Shown here in pieces: positions 45,887 to 56,545 of a stretch of 64,000 nt of DNA. The number at the start of each line of letters is the position of its first letter. The first letter of the stretch is position 1. The position numbers and the translations under genes were made by a program. The DNA is taken from positions 124,001 through 188,000 of the forward strand of contig NZ_JYDE01000007.1 in NCBI RefSeq assembly GCF_003263515.1, read 5' to 3'. Source of the DNA: Rahnella inusitata (GTDB lineage: Bacteria > Pseudomonadota > Gammaproteobacteria > Enterobacterales > Enterobacteriaceae). The notes beneath the pieces are model-generated. The model ran no database searches. It worked only from the letters and a program-made list of their open reading frames with translations, and had not been told where the DNA came from.

Positions 45887-48166
45887 ATGGACGAACAACT
45901 GAAACAGAGTGCGCTCGATTTCCACGAATTCCCGGTGCCCGGAAAAATTCAGGTCTCACCCACCAAACCGCTCGCCACGCAGCGCGATCTGGCGCTGGCG
46001 TACTCTCCAGGTGTGGCGGCACCTTGTCTTGAAATCCAAAAAGACCCGCTGGCTGCCTATAAATACACCGCTAAGGGCAATCTGGTGGCAGTGATTTCCA
46101 ACGGCACGGCGGTGCTTGGGCTTGGCAATATCGGGGCGCTGGCGGGTAAACCGGTGATGGAAGGCAAGGGCGTGCTTTTTAAGAAATTCGCCGGTATCGA
46201 CGTGTTTGATATCGAAATAGATGAGCTGGATCCGGACAAATTGATAAACGTGATCGCCGCGCTTGAACCGACGTTCGGCGGCATCAATCTCGAAGACATC
46301 AAAGCGCCTGAATGTTTCTACATTGAGAAAAAACTGCGCGAACGTATGAACATTCCGGTGTTCCATGACGATCAGCACGGCACCGCAATTATCTGTACTG
46401 CTGCGGTGCTTAACGGCCTGCGCGTGGTCGGGAAAAACATTTCCGATGTGCGGCTGGTGGTGTCAGGCGCGGGAGCTTCGGCCATTGCCTGCCTCAATTT
46501 GCTGGTAGCGCTGGGGCTTAAACGCCACAACATCACGGCATGCGATTCGCGCGGTGTAATTTATCAGGGGCGCGAAGAAAATATGGCCGAAACCAAAGCG
46601 GCCTATGCCATTGAGGACAATGGACAGCGCACGCTGGCTGATGCGATCCCGCAGGCGGATATTTTCCTCGGTTGTTCCGGACCGGGCGTGCTGACACAGG
46701 ACATGGTGAAAACCATGGCCAAAGATCCGCTGATTCTGGCGCTTGCTAATCCTGAACCGGAAATTCTGCCGCCGCTGGCCAAAGCCGTGCGCCCGGATGC
46801 AATTATCTGCACTGGCCGGTCGGATTATCCGAATCAGGTGAATAACGTGCTGTGTTTTCCGTTCATTTTTCGCGGGGCGCTGGACGTTGGTGCGACCACC
46901 ATCAATGAGGAAATGAAACTGGCCTGCGTACATGCGATCGCCGACCTTGCGATGGCCGAACAAAGCGACGTGGTGGCTTCGGCGTATGGGGAAGAGGAAC
47001 TGTCTTTTGGGCCTGAGTACATCATTCCTAAGCCCTTCGATCCGCGGCTTATCGTGAAAATTGCTCCGGCAGTCGCTAAAGCAGCGATGGATTCCGGCGT
47101 GGCGACGCGGCCCATCGTCGATTTTGACGCTTACATTGAGAAGCTGTCTGAGTTCGTCTACAAGACCAATTTGTTTATGAAGCCGATTTTCGCACAGGCT
47201 AAAAAAGACGCTAAACGCGTGGTGATGGCCGAAGGGGAAGAGGAGCGCGTGCTGCAGGCGACGCAGGAGCTGATTTCCCTTGGGCTGGCGAAACCGATTC
47301 TGGTCGGACGGCCTAGTGTCATTGAGATGCGCATTAAAAAACTCGGTCTGCAACTTGAGGCGGGAAGAGATTTTGAAGTGGTGAATAACGAATCCGATCC
47401 GCGTTTTAACGAATACTGGCGCGAATATTATGAGCGCATGAAACGGCGCGGCGTCTCGCAGGAGCAGGCCCGTCGCGCGGTGATCGGCAACCCGACGCTG
47501 ATTGCCGCCATCATGTTGCTGCGCGGCGAAGCCGACGCGATGATTTGTGGCACCGTCGGCACCTATCATGAGCATTATGACATTGTGGAAAATGTGTTTG
47601 GTTTCCGCGAAGGTGCACACGTTGCCGGGGCCATGAATGCGCTGCTGTTGCCGAGCGGAAATACCTTTATCGCCGATACCTACGTCAATGACGATCCGAC
47701 GGCGGAACAGTTGGCGGAAATCACGCTGATGGCGGCCGAAACGGTGCGACGCTTCGGTATCGAGCCGAAAGTAGCGTTGTTATCGCATTCCAGTTTCGGC
47801 ACCTCGGACAGCCCGGCGGCGTTGAAAATGCGCAGAACCCTGGAACTGGTGAACGCCCGCGAGCCGGATTTGGAAATTGACGGAGAGATGCACGGCGATG
47901 CTGCGCTGGTGGAAAGCATCCGTCAGGACATCATGCCAGACAGCCCGCTGAAAGGGGCTGCCAATATCCTGATCATGCCAAACATGGAGTCGGCGCGTAT
48001 CAGTTATAACCTGCTGCGGGTTTCCAGTTCGGAAGGGGTAACCGTCGGGCCGGTGTTGATGGGGGTATCGAAACCGGTGCATATTCTGACGCCCATTGCC
48101 TCGGTCAGACGCATTGTAAACATGGTGGCGCTGGCGGTGGTCGAAGCGCAGACCGAACCATTATAA
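45887..48166 (+). CDS. maeB: NADP-dependent malic enzyme MaeB
   Basis: Oxidative decarboxylation of malate to pyruvate with NADP+. 759 residues, as in E. coli. The N-terminal malic-enzyme half (about 1-428) has the malate site [12 protein letters not shown], the catalytic region [29 protein letters not shown] in part, and the nucleotide fold [17 protein letters not shown]. The C-terminal half (about 430-759) is phosphotransacetylase-like ([40 protein letters not shown]); in E. coli it is catalytically silent and binds acetyl-CoA as an allosteric effector. Divergent from talA as in E. coli. Shine-Dalgarno AAAGGA. Confidence 0.96.
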   Translation: MDEQLKQSALDFHEFPVPGKIQVSPTKPLATQRDLALAYSPGVAAPCLEIQKDPLAAYKYTAKGNLVAVISNGTAVLGLGNIGALAGKPVMEGKGVLFKKFAGIDVFDIEIDELDPDKLINVIAALEPTFGGINLEDIKAPECFYIEKKLRERMNIPVFHDDQHGTAIICTAAVLNGLRVVGKNISDVRLVVSGAGASAIACLNLLVALGLKRHNITACDSRGVIYQGREENMAETKAAYAIEDNGQRTLADAIPQADIFLGCSGPGVLTQDMVKTMAKDPLILALANPEPEILPPLAKAVRPDAIICTGRSDYPNQVNNVLCFPFIFRGALDVGATTINEEMKLACVHAIADLAMAEQSDVVASAYGEEELSFGPEYIIPKPFDPRLIVKIAPAVAKAAMDSGVATRPIVDFDAYIEKLSEFVYKTNLFMKPIFAQAKKDAKRVVMAEGEEERVLQATQELISLGLAKPILVGRPSVIEMRIKKLGLQLEAGRDFEVVNNESDPRFNEYWREYYERMKRRGVSQEQARRAVIGNPTLIAAIMLLRGEADAMICGTVGTYHEHYDIVENVFGFREGAHVAGAMNALLLPSGNTFIADTYVNDDPTAEQLAEITLMAAETVRRFGIEPKVALLSHSSFGTSDSPAALKMRRTLELVNAREPDLEIDGEMHGDAALVESIRQDIMPDSPLKGAANILIMPNMESARISYNLLRVSSSEGVTVGPVLMGVSKPVHILTPIASVRRIVNMVALAVVEAQTEPL

Positions 48167-48241
48167 CTTTCGTTATATAAGTAAAAGGGCGTCCCGGAGG
48201 AAGCCCATCAGATTGCTAAGTCCAGTCTGTGCAGATAAAGA

Positions 48242-48290
48242 CAGGCAGAAGAGTAAAGCGTCCACGCCATGGATGGCGCGGTTCTGCCTG
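48242..48290. repeat. Palindromic intergenic element after maeB
   Basis: CAGGCAGAA (48242-48250) pairs with TTCTGCCTG (48282-48290) and encloses GCCAT-gg-ATGGC (48266-48277), a cruciform-like nested inverted repeat. It lies between convergent maeB and the nucleoside hydrolase gene. It lacks a T tract, so it looks like a dispersed repeat rather than a terminator. Confidence 0.5.
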
Positions 48291-48337
48291 GTTTCACTGT
48301 TGCGGACTGTTTGTGAACTGCCTCAGACATCATTAGG

Positions 48338-49285
48338 TCAGTATTTCACTTCTCCGATCCGTTCAAGCGCATCGACGATCAGATCCCAAAAGCGCTGATG
48401 ATCGAGTTTCACTGCGACCTGTGTATGACAGTTCGGCGGCGGCGGGGCGCGGAAATCTGCGACGGTCATGCCCAGCGTCAGCATACCGGTCAGCTCGATA
48501 TCTATCGGCACTTTGCGCACCGTCATCACGTTCGGATCAATTACATAAGCCACGGCGCAGGGGTCATGCACAGGCGGGGAATCAAAGCCCTGACGGTCTT
48601 TGTAGCTCAGGCCGAAGAATTCGAGCAGCTCGCCGACGAATTTTGCCGGTTGCGTACCGACGGCGGCGATGCGTGCCGCCACTTCCGGCGTCGCCAGCGC
48701 CTGATGGGTTAAATCCAGCCCGACCATGGTCAGCGGCCATTTTTCGTTGAAGACGATGTGTGCGGCTTCCGGGTCAATTTTGATATTGAACTCCGCCACG
48801 GCGCTCCAGTTACCGACGTGATAACCACCGCCCATCAGCACCACTTCTTTGACGCGTTCTGCAATGCGCGGCTCTTTGCGTACCGCCATAGCAATATTGG
48901 TCAAACCACCGGTCGGCACCAGCGTGATGGTTTTCGGCGGATGGGACATGATCAAATCAATAATCAGATCGATGGCGTGAACCGGTTCGAGGGTAATGGC
49001 GGCTTCCGGTAAAACCGGACCATCGAGGCCAGAGTCCCCGTGGATTTCATCGGCGATTTCCACCTGACGCACCAGCGGGCGGGTTGCGCCTGCGGCGAAA
49101 GGCACACCGGTCAGGTTGATGACCCGCGCCACGGCTAAGGCGTTGCGGGTGACTTTTTCCAGCGTCTGATTGCCGACCACCGTGGTGACGGCGAGCAGTT
49201 CGATCTCCGGATTTCCGTGCGCCAGTAACATCGCAATGGCGTCATCGTGTCCCGGATCACAATCGAGGATAATCTTTTTGACCAT
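48338..49285 (-). CDS. Inosine-uridine-type nucleoside hydrolase
   Basis: Hydrolyses ribonucleosides to ribose and free base. 315 residues. The calcium/active-site Asp cluster DCDPGHDDAIA is at residues 8-18; PTGGLTNIAMA and VVLMGGGYHVGNWSAVAEFNI follow, and the second Ca-ligand Asp is in VHDPCAVAYVIDP. In length and in many stretches (AHGNPEIELLAVTTVVGNQTL, LTLGMTVADFR) it resembles the nonspecific IU-nucleoside hydrolase of Crithidia more than E. coli RihA or RihB as I remember them, so no rih symbol is given. It is followed at 47 bp by yaiI upstream on the same strand, and could be cotranscribed with it. Confidence 0.88.
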   Translation of the reverse strand: MVKKIILDCDPGHDDAIAMLLAHGNPEIELLAVTTVVGNQTLEKVTRNALAVARVINLTGVPFAAGATRPLVRQVEIADEIHGDSGLDGPVLPEAAITLEPVHAIDLIIDLIMSHPPKTITLVPTGGLTNIAMAVRKEPRIAERVKEVVLMGGGYHVGNWSAVAEFNIKIDPEAAHIVFNEKWPLTMVGLDLTHQALATPEVAARIAAVGTQPAKFVGELLEFFGLSYKDRQGFDSPPVHDPCAVAYVIDPNVMTVRKVPIDIELTGMLTLGMTVADFRAPPPPNCHTQVAVKLDHQRFWDLIVDALERIGEVKY

Positions 49286-49332
49286 TTCTTATTCCTTTAA
49301 TGTGTAGGGTAAATCGGTTTGCCCGACCGGAT

Positions 49333-49781
49333 TTAGCGTTTGGCCTGTTGCAGCCATTTATCCAGTTCATTGGCGAATTGCTGACGGTCGCGTTGATTGA
49401 GTGCAGGCGGTCCGCCGGTCTGCACGCCGCTGGCGCGCATGGTATCCATGAAATCGCGCATGTTCAGACGCTCTTTAATGGTTTCAGTGGTGTAGCGTTC
49501 GCCGCGCGGATTAAGCGCGACGCCGCCTTTCTCGATCACTTCCGCTGCCAGCGGGATATCGGCGGTGATCACTAAATCGCCCGGCTCAGTGCGCCGGACG
49601 ATTTCATTATCGGCGACGTCAAAACCGGCCTCTACCCGCAGCGTGCGCAGGAATTTGGACGGCGGGGTATGGATGATTTGGTTAGCCACCAGCGTCACCA
49701 TCATGCCGGTGCGCTCGGCGGCACGGAACAGAACGTCTTTGATGACGTTCGGACAGGCATCGGCATCGACCCAGATTTGCA

Positions 49782-49782
<1 letters not shown>
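49333..49782 (-). CDS. yaiI: YaiI/YqxD (DUF188) family protein
   Basis: A 149-residue PIN-like-fold protein of unknown function, close to E. coli Yai[26 protein letters not shown] at the N-terminus with the two Asp of [41 protein letters not shown], and [20 protein letters not shown]. The conserved acidic residues suggest a metal site and possibly nuclease activity, unproven. Its ATG shares one base with the hemF stop (1-bp overlap), so it is in the amiA-hemF transcription unit here. Confidence 0.92.
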
Positions 49783-50770
<988 letters not shown>

Positions 50771-50819
50771 CAAAAAAATAGGAGGTCAGTATAACGTGAT
50801 TTGTGCTCAGGTTGGCAGA

Positions 50820-51704
50820 TCAGCGGGGTTTGCGTTCGTTGGCATCGAAGTAACTGAAGAAATTGATAATGCCCTGCGAAATCGCCTGCGCTATCTCTTT
50901 ACGGAACGCCGTGGTGCTCAGCAACTGCTCTTCCTGATGGTTTGTGATGAACGAGGTTTCCACCAAAATCGACGGGATCGACGGGGATTTCAGTACCGCG
51001 AACGCCGCCTGTTCGGTCTGCTGACTGTGCAGGTGGTGGATCGGACGGATGCGGTCGAGCACATGGTGGCCGAGCGTCAGGCTGTTTTTAATGGTATCGG
51101 TTTGCACCAGATCGAATAAAACCTGTTGCAGGTAATTGTTGTCTTCTTTGGCATATTTCGCCCCGGCGACCAGATCGGCATCGTTTTCTTTTTTCGACAT
51201 ATATCGCGCCATCGCGCTGCTGGCTCCTCGATTGGAGAGGGCGAACACCGAGGCGCCGGAGGCACTCGGGCTGGTGTAGCCATCGGCGTGAATCGATACA
51301 AACAGGTCGGCCTGATGCTGATGAGCCAGCTCGACGCGCTGATACAGCGGAATAAAATGATCGGAATCGCGGGTCAGTTTGACTTCAATATGGCTCTGCT
51401 CACCGAGGATGGCGCGTACATAATTGGCGATTTCCAGCACCACGTGTTTCTCTTCTGAGCCTTCGTGGCCAACGGCACCCGAATCAATCCCGCCGTGGCC
51501 CGGATCAATCATCACCAGCTTTTTAGAGCCGGGCGGCTTGGGTGCCGGAGCTGATTTGGTGATATGTTCCTGCTGCGCGGCGGTGGCGGAGCGGGAACCA
51601 AAAGCGGCAATGGCTAAACCCAGACCGGACAACAAGAGTTGGCGACGTGTGGCGGCAGCAGGCAGAGGCTGGAAATGCAGAAATTTGTTCAGAGGGTTTA
51701 ACAT
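50820..51704 (-). CDS. amiA: N-acetylmuramoyl-L-alanine amidase AmiA
   Basis: Periplasmic zinc amidase that splits septal peptidoglycan during daughter-cell separation. 294 residues. Tat signal peptide with twin arginines at 20-21 (TRRQLLLSGLGLAIAAFG). The Amidase_3 domain begins KKLVMIDPGHGGIDSGAVG with zinc-ligand His; EEKHVVLEIA supplies the Glu ligand, VSIHADG the second His, and ILVETSFITNHQEEQLL the catalytic Glu. E. coli AmiA is 289 residues and needs the activator EnvC. First gene of amiA-hemF, divergent from ypeA as in E. coli. Confidence 0.94.
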   Translation of the reverse strand: MLNPLNKFLHFQPLPAAATRRQLLLSGLGLAIAAFGSRSATAAQQEHITKSAPAPKPPGSKKLVMIDPGHGGIDSGAVGHEGSEEKHVVLEIANYVRAILGEQSHIEVKLTRDSDHFIPLYQRVELAHQHQADLFVSIHADGYTSPSASGASVFALSNRGASSAMARYMSKKENDADLVAGAKYAKEDNNYLQQVLFDLVQTDTIKNSLTLGHHVLDRIRPIHHLHSQQTEQAAFAVLKSPSIPSILVETSFITNHQEEQLLSTTAFRKEIAQAISQGIINFFSYFDANERKPR

Positions 51705-51981
51705 CAGTCCATTACCGTCAGAATAAGTGCAGAATGCCCTATGTTATAGAGTATCTTTTTTGTAGTTTCGATCTGAGAACTATTACTTTTTATGAATTTT
51801 GTGTCGTGAATGAATATATTGCCGCGCAAATATTTCCCAAAGTAATGATTAATTCTCTGCCGGGCGATGAAAGTGACGGATAAATTGCGGTTATAAAATA
51901 CACGATTTTCGATTTTGATGTTGCGTATCAAGCAGATCACGCGATAATTAGATCATCCCTTTATTACCCGTGGCGACAGTG

Positions 51982-52407
51982 ATGGAAATTCGCGTATACC
52001 GTCAAGAAGATTTCGAAGAAGTACTGACCTTATGGGAGCGCTGCGACCTGCTGCGTCCGTGGAATGATCCTGAACTGGATATTGAGCGCAAAATTAACCA
52101 CAGCCCGGAGTTTTTCCTGGTGGCGGAAGTCGGTGGGGAAGTGGTCGGCACGCTGATGGGCGGCTACGACGGTCATCGTGGATCAGCGGGTTATCTCGGT
52201 GTTCATCCGGATTATCGCGGGCGCGGCATTGCCAATGCGCTGGTGAACCGTCTGGAAAAGAAACTCATCGCGCGCGGCTGTCCGAAAATCAATTTAATGG
52301 TGCGCGCTGAAAACGATGCGGTTGTCAGTATGTACGAAAAGCTCGGCTATGAGATTTCAGACACGTTATTGCTGGGGAAGCGGTTGATCGAAGATCAGGA
52401 ATATTGA
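51982..52407 (+). CDS. ypeA: GNAT acetyltransferase YpeA
   Basis: A 141-residue GNAT-family acetyltransferase, the length of E. coli YpeA. Sequence [37 protein letters not shown] and acetyl-CoA motif [26 protein letters not shown] match it closely, ending [11 protein letters not shown]. Substrate unknown. The ATG at 51982 is used by analogy; an in-frame GTG 12 bp upstream gives four more residues. The 277-bp gap to amiA is AT-rich and shows no gene. A strong terminator follows. Confidence 0.92.
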   Translation: MEIRVYRQEDFEEVLTLWERCDLLRPWNDPELDIERKINHSPEFFLVAEVGGEVVGTLMGGYDGHRGSAGYLGVHPDYRGRGIANALVNRLEKKLIARGCPKINLMVRAENDAVVSMYEKLGYEISDTLLLGKRLIEDQEY

Positions 52408-52425
52408 TCCCCTCAGGCATTCATT

Positions 52426-52461
52426 AAAAAGCCCCGACAGCTTTCACCGTCGGGGCTTTTT
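52426..52461. terminator. Bidirectional terminator between ypeA and the ygiW-like gene
   Basis: AAAAAGCCCCGAC...GTCGGGGCTTTTT, a perfect 13-bp inverted repeat with A and T tracts, between convergent genes. Confidence 0.92.
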
Positions 52462-52475
52462 ACGTCAGGGCGTGG

Positions 52476-52877
52476 TTACTTGATGACTTTTACGCTTTTG
52501 ACGTCCACTTCCACAGAGTTCCAGTCTTTATCGACTTTACCTTCGATGCGGATTTTATCTTTTGGCGATACGTTCTGTCCCTGCCAGCGTTTGCCATCAA
52601 TCTCAACATTCAGGGTACCGGTACTGTCGCGGAAAATGTATTTGTCATGGTCGATGCGCTGATCGATAAAACCTTCCAGCATTACCCACTGATCGTCTTT
52701 CATGGTTTGCGCATCTTTCACCGTGCTGAGCGCAGTCGTGCCGGTGAATCCGCCCTGTGGTGCGGCCTGAGTTTGAGCTTCCTGCGCCGAAGGACCATTA
52801 AATCCGCCGGTCTGTTGTGCAAAGGCAGTCGCTGAACATAGTGCGATGAGGGTTGCCAGAGTGATCTTCTTCATCAT
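52476..52877 (-). CDS. YgiW/YdeI-family periplasmic OB-fold stress protein
   Basis: A 133-residue exported protein. Signal peptide MMKKITLATLIALCSATAFA, cleaved before QQTGGFNGP. The BOF (bacterial OB-fold) domain occupies about residues 50-133: VKDAQTMKDDQWVMLEGFIDQRIDHDKYIFRDSTG in part, then LNVEIDGKRW and KIRIEGKVDKDWNSVEVDVKSVKVI. Family members YgiW and YdeI take part in resistance to peroxide, cadmium and antimicrobial peptides and are often BasRS/QseBC-linked. The start has AAGGAAG upstream; either of the two first ATGs may serve. Confidence 0.9.
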   Translation of the reverse strand: MMKKITLATLIALCSATAFAQQTGGFNGPSAQEAQTQAAPQGGFTGTTALSTVKDAQTMKDDQWVMLEGFIDQRIDHDKYIFRDSTGTLNVEIDGKRWQGQNVSPKDKIRIEGKVDKDWNSVEVDVKSVKVIK

Positions 52878-53033
52878 AATAGGTCTTCCTTAATTAACTG
52901 TTTCTGGTGAGTGTCAGCAACTATGGCATCTTTTCGATGTGTTGCTGCGTTGAGAACCATTAAAACAGAGTCTTCTTAACGGTTTCTTAAGCTGCCCTGA
53001 TTATTGTTTAATTTCCCTTAATGTGCAGGAACA

Positions 53034-53489
53034 TTGTCCTCATTTATGAACCCGGATGATTATAACGACCACGGTATGTTGCGATTGCCGCTGTGGTTCT
53101 GGACGATTTTGATTTTACAGGCGCGAACCTGGTTGCTGTTTGTGATGGCAGGCGCATCGCGTCAGCAGGGCAGTGATTTGCTGGCGCTGTTCTACCCTGA
53201 TCCCCGCAGTTTCTGGTCAGGTATTTTGCTCGGCCTGCCGCCCGCGATGATTTTTCTGCTCAGCGGCCGCCGTCATTTGTTTCCGCGTGTCTGGCAGGCC
53301 GGTTACTGGTTATTGCTGGCGGGCATGTTCGTGACGTTCGCGTTGCAGGCGCTCGGGCTGTGGCAAAGTACTGATATGATTTCGGGTGTCGATATCGTGC
53401 TGGCGCTGCTCGATGCCGCCGCGCTGGCGTACTGGCTGTTGAGCCGCCGTCTGCGCGCCTGTTTTGATGCCGCACGACGTCTGGTATGA
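53034..53489 (+). CDS. yfeZ: YfeZ family inner-membrane protein (DUF2919)
   Basis: A 151-residue protein with four hydrophobic segments (about 20-42, 60-78, 86-108, 118-137), matching E. coli YfeZ in length, topology and place before yfeY-yfeX. Function unknown. Recognisable segments: MNPDDYNDHG, RLPLWFWTILILQARTWLLFVMAGASRQQG, LLSRRLRACF. The start is either TTG at 53034, which has AGGA 4-5 nt upstream, or ATG at 53046, which has no Shine-Dalgarno; the TTG is preferred. A small overlapping frame starts near its end. Confidence 0.85.
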   Translation: MSSFMNPDDYNDHGMLRLPLWFWTILILQARTWLLFVMAGASRQQGSDLLALFYPDPRSFWSGILLGLPPAMIFLLSGRRHLFPRVWQAGYWLLLAGMFVTFALQALGLWQSTDMISGVDIVLALLDAAALAYWLLSRRLRACFDAARRLV

Positions 53490-53640
53490 AGCTTTTGAAC
53501 TTTTACACAAAGAAAGCACTCGAACTGGCGCTGATTTCGAAAAACTGATCTCTGAAAAATATCCCATTTTTATGCTGCCGGTTTATCTGTCAGGCCGTAC
53601 CGGCCAACGGGAACGGGCCGTCAAGGAGTGTACTGAATGA
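53467..53640 (+). CDS. Possible small protein between yfeZ and yfeY (57 aa)
   Basis: An open frame MPHDVWYEAFELLHKESTRT... ending RAVKECTE that fills the otherwise empty 147 bp between yfeZ and yfeY. It starts inside the yfeZ 3' end in a different frame and its TGA overlaps the yfeY ATG (ATGA), the pattern of coupled genes. Codon choice is ordinary for the neighbourhood (GAA, AAA, CTG, GCT common; few rare codons). It has no Shine-Dalgarno, so it would depend on yfeZ translation. No domain recognised; mildly acidic, soluble, with one Cys. Confidence 0.4.
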   Translation: MPHDVWYEAFELLHKESTRTGADFEKLISEKYPIFMLPVYLSGRTGQRERAVKECTE

Positions 53641-54263
53641 CTGTTCGCTTACAGGTTCGCCCGATGTTATTGGCGCTGCCTCTGATCCTCACCGGCTGTT
53701 CGTCAATGTCACATATGTCGATGCCGAGCGTGTCCTGGTCATCTTTCAATCCGCTTAACTGGTTCGGCAGCAGCCTGACCGTGTCCGACAAAGGCGTCGG
53801 CGAGATAACCGCCAGCACGCCGCTGACAGAAGAGGCCATCAAGGACGCGCTGGACGGTGATTACACCCTGCGAAGCGGCATGTCGATGAGCAACGGCAAG
53901 ATGCTGAGCTTCTATCAGGCGATGAGTGATAAAGAGGTGAAAATGTCCATCAGCGGCGCGCCGAAGGGTTCGGTGGAGCGTGTTGATGTGGTGGATGCTA
54001 AAGTCGAAAGCGAATGGGGCGTGAAAATCGGTACGCCGTTTAGCGATCTCTACACCAAAGCGTTTGATGTGTGCGTGAAAGGCGAGGGCGACGATGCCCA
54101 AAACATCGAGTGTAAAGCGCCGCAAAGCACGCACGTCAGCTACGTGTTCAGTGGTATCTGGCATGGCCCGGATTCTCTGATGCCTGCAGATGATTCACTC
54201 AAAGACTGGAAGGTCAGCAAAATTATCTGGCGCGCGGATCCTACGGCGGCAACTGCGCAATAA
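53637..54263 (+). CDS. yfeY: RpoE-regulated lipoprotein YfeY (DUF1131)
   Basis: A 208-residue outer-membrane lipoprotein. The signal peptide ends in the lipobox LTGC with Cys21, Ser at +2. The mature part ([30 protein letters not shown], then [24 protein letters not shown]) matches the DUF1131 family of E. coli YfeY, which belongs to the sigma-E regulon; function unknown. ATG has AAGGAG 8 nt upstream. It stands between yfeZ and yfeX as in E. coli. Confidence 0.92.
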   Translation: MTVRLQVRPMLLALPLILTGCSSMSHMSMPSVSWSSFNPLNWFGSSLTVSDKGVGEITASTPLTEEAIKDALDGDYTLRSGMSMSNGKMLSFYQAMSDKEVKMSISGAPKGSVERVDVVDAKVESEWGVKIGTPFSDLYTKAFDVCVKGEGDDAQNIECKAPQSTHVSYVFSGIWHGPDSLMPADDSLKDWKVSKIIWRADPTAATAQ

Positions 54264-54293
54264 AGCCTGAATTTTTGGCCCCACTAAATCCTC

Positions 54294-54322
54294 AATGCCT
54301 TGCCTTCGCGCAAGGCATTTTT
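54294..54322 (+). terminator. yfeY terminator
   Basis: AATGCCTTG-ccttcgcg-CAAGGCATT followed by TTTTATT, 31 bp after the stop. Confidence 0.85.
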
Positions 54323-54370
54323 ATTGACATCCGGTATGATATCGCCGGTCAAATTAACGAGGATGAAAAC

Positions 54371-55270
54371 ATGACTCAGGTTCAGAGCGGCATCTTGCCC
54401 GAACATTGCCGTTTCGCCATTTACATAGAAGCGAAAGCTCAGGGCGACCTGGATGCGCTCCGGCAGGGCTGCCGGACATTTGTAGCTGCGCTCGAAGAGT
54501 TGCAGCAAAAGTTTCCTGATCAACATCTCGGCGCGGTGGTGGCATTTGGTCACGACGTCTGGCGCGACCTTTCCGGTAATCAGGGCGCGGACGAGCTGAA
54601 ATCTTTCGTGCCACTGGGCAAAGGGCTGGCACCGGCCACGCAGCGCGATATGTTGCTGCACATTCAGTCTCTTCGCCATGACGTGAACTTTGCGCTGGCG
54701 CAGGCGGCGCTAAAAGCCTTTGGGACATCCATTGTAGTGGAAGAAGAAACGCACGGTTTTCGCGGAATCGAAGAACGTGATCTCAGTGGTTTTGTCGATG
54801 GTACTGAAAATCCGAAAGCCGAAGCCCGTGCGCAGGTGGCGATCATTCCTGAAGGCAGCGTTGATGCCGGTGGCAGCTACGTGATGGTACAGCGCTGGAA
54901 ACACAATCTTGTGCAGTGGGAGCGCTTCTCCGTGCAACAGCAGGAAGAGGTGATTGGCCGCACCAAGCTGACCGACGAAGAACTGGATTCAGAAACCCGT
55001 CCGGATACCTCTCACGTCAGCCGCGTGGATCTGAAAGAAGAAGGCAAAGGCCTGAAGATCCTGCGTCAGAGTCTGCCGTACGGCACCGTCAGCGGCGAGC
55101 ACGGTTTGTACTTCATCAGTTATTGCGCGCGTTTGTGGAACATTGAGAAACAACTGCTGAGCATGTTTGGTGACCTGGACGGTAAACGCGACGCCATGTT
55201 GCGCTTCACCCGCCCGGTGACCGGCAGCTATTATTTCGCGCCTTCCCTGACCCGTCTGTTAGCGCTGTAA
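54371..55270 (+). CDS. yfeX: DyP-type heme peroxidase YfeX
   Basis: Dye-decolorising-type peroxidase, 299 residues as in E. coli YfeX, which can oxidise porphyrinogens and has been discussed as a deferrochelatase. The ferredoxin-like fold carries Asp143 in GFVDGTENP (distal side) and the proximal heme ligand His215 in [12 protein letters not shown]. Cytoplasmic, no signal peptide. The start at 54371 has GAGG 8 nt upstream; the frame is open 96 bp further up but runs through the yfeY terminator. Confidence 0.95.
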   Translation: MTQVQSGILPEHCRFAIYIEAKAQGDLDALRQGCRTFVAALEELQQKFPDQHLGAVVAFGHDVWRDLSGNQGADELKSFVPLGKGLAPATQRDMLLHIQSLRHDVNFALAQAALKAFGTSIVVEEETHGFRGIEERDLSGFVDGTENPKAEARAQVAIIPEGSVDAGGSYVMVQRWKHNLVQWERFSVQQQEEVIGRTKLTDEELDSETRPDTSHVSRVDLKEEGKGLKILRQSLPYGTVSGEHGLYFISYCARLWNIEKQLLSMFGDLDGKRDAMLRFTRPVTGSYYFAPSLTRLLAL

Positions 55271-55279
55271 ATTCTCCCT

Positions 55280-55306
55280 GCGCGTCCGTTTCGGGCGCGC
55301 TGTTTT
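55280..55306 (+). terminator. yfeX terminator
   Basis: GCGCGTCC-gtttc-GGGCGCGC with TGTTTT after it, 10 bp downstream of the stop. Confidence 0.7.
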
Positions 55307-55399
55307 CCCATCCTCCTTAACACCCGCCTTGTTTCTCCCCTCGATTGTTAATGCCTTATAGCTTTTCATGCTTGAAAATCACTAAATGGTATATAAAAC

Positions 55400-55430
55400 C
55401 GTTACAGCCTGAACCTCAGTTATAAATACA
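55400..55430 (+). promoter_or_regulatory. cysP promoter region
   Basis: The AT-rich tract upstream of cysP holds TATAAATACACT at 55421-55432, a plausible -10 about 60-70 bp before the ATG. The -35 is poor, as expected for CysB-dependent promoters, and AT-rich DNA above it (55386-55400) could take CysB. No exact CysB consensus was confirmed. Confidence 0.35.
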
Positions 55431-55492
55431 CTGTGTGATATTGAGCGGCATTTATCAGCGTCGCATATCGGTTCACTCACCTAAGGCTAAGC

Positions 55493-56545
55493 ATGAAAAC
55501 TATCGGGTTTGCAGAAACGGGGTTGGGTAAAGCGTGGTTTACAGGCAACGTGCTGAAAGGTTCCGTGATGGCGATGTTGCTGGCAAGCGGTGCGGCATCC
55601 GCCACCGAATTGCTGAACAGCTCTTATGATGTTTCCCGCGAGCTGTTCGCGGCGCTGAATCCGCCGTTTCAAAAACAGTGGGCTGAGCAAAATAACGGCG
55701 ACAAACTCGAGATCAAACAATCGCACGCCGGTTCGTCAAAACAGGCGCTGGCGATTTTGCAGGGCCTGAAGGCCGACGTGGTCACTTACAATCAGGTGAC
55801 GGATGTGCAGATCCTTCACGACCGTGGTGATTTAATCCCCGCCGACTGGCAAAGCCGTCTCCCAAACAACAGCTCGCCGTTCTATTCCACCATGGCGTTC
55901 CTGGTGCGTAAGGACAATCCGAAGAACATTCACAGCTGGGATGATTTAACCCGTGCTGATGTGAAGCTGGTGTTCCCAAATCCAAAAACCTCCGGCAATG
56001 GCCGTTATACCTATCTGGCCGCCTGGGGCGCTTTCAATCTTGAAGATAAGAAAGATACCGTGAAGACTCGCGCCAAAATGGCGAGCTTCCTGAAAAACGT
56101 GCAGGTTTTTGATACCGGCGGCCGTGGCGCGACCACCACGTTTGTGGAACGCGGTCTGGGCGATGTGTTGATAAGCTTCGAATCCGAAGTGAACAACATT
56201 CGCAAACAGTACGGCGACGACAAATACGAAGTGATTGTTCCACCTGTGGATATTCTTGCTGAGTTCCCGGTGGCGTGGGTCGATAAAAACGTCGAGAAAA
56301 ATGGCACCGAGAAAGCGGCCAAAGATTATCTGAATTACCTGTGGAGCCCGCAGGCGCAGAAAATTATCACCAGTTTTAACTACCGCGTATATGACAAAAC
56401 GGCAATGGCCGCGGCGAAAGGGCAGTTCCCGGACACCCAACTCTTCAAAGTCGAAGACCAGTTTGGCAGCTGGAAGCAGGTCATGGACACCCATTTTAGT
56501 ACCGGCGGTGAGCTGGATAAACTGTTAGAGCAAGGTCACAAGTAA
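55493..56545 (+). CDS. cysP: Thiosulfate/sulfate-binding periplasmic protein CysP
   Basis: Periplasmic substrate-binding protein of the CysPTWA importer. 350 residues (338 in E. coli), with a long N-region before the signal core ([13 protein letters not shown], cut before [14 protein letters not shown]). Ligand-binding signatures [45 protein letters not shown] and [12 protein letters not shown] are as in E. coli. The ATG at 55493 has AAGG 7 nt upstream; an internal ATG near 55568 would give a standard-length signal peptide. First gene of the operon; its stop overlaps cysT (TAATG). Confidence 0.96.
   Translation: MKTIGFAETGLGKAWFTGNVLKGSVMAMLLASGAASATELLNSSYDVSRELFAALNPPFQKQWAEQNNGDKLEIKQSHAGSSKQALAILQGLKADVVTYNQVTDVQILHDRGDLIPADWQSRLPNNSSPFYSTMAFLVRKDNPKNIHSWDDLTRADVKLVFPNPKTSGNGRYTYLAAWGAFNLEDKKDTVKTRAKMASFLKNVQVFDTGGRGATTTFVERGLGDVLISFESEVNNIRKQYGDDKYEVIVPPVDILAEFPVAWVDKNVEKNGTEKAAKDYLNYLWSPQAQKIITSFNYRVYDKTAMAAAKGQFPDTQLFKVEDQFGSWKQVMDTHFSTGGELDKLLEQGHK

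Noticed and set aside
46463-47620. 385-codon antisense frame within maeB.
   Set aside because: It is a shadow of the malic enzyme gene: His/Arg-rich composition, no ribosome-binding site, and full overlap with a conserved gene.
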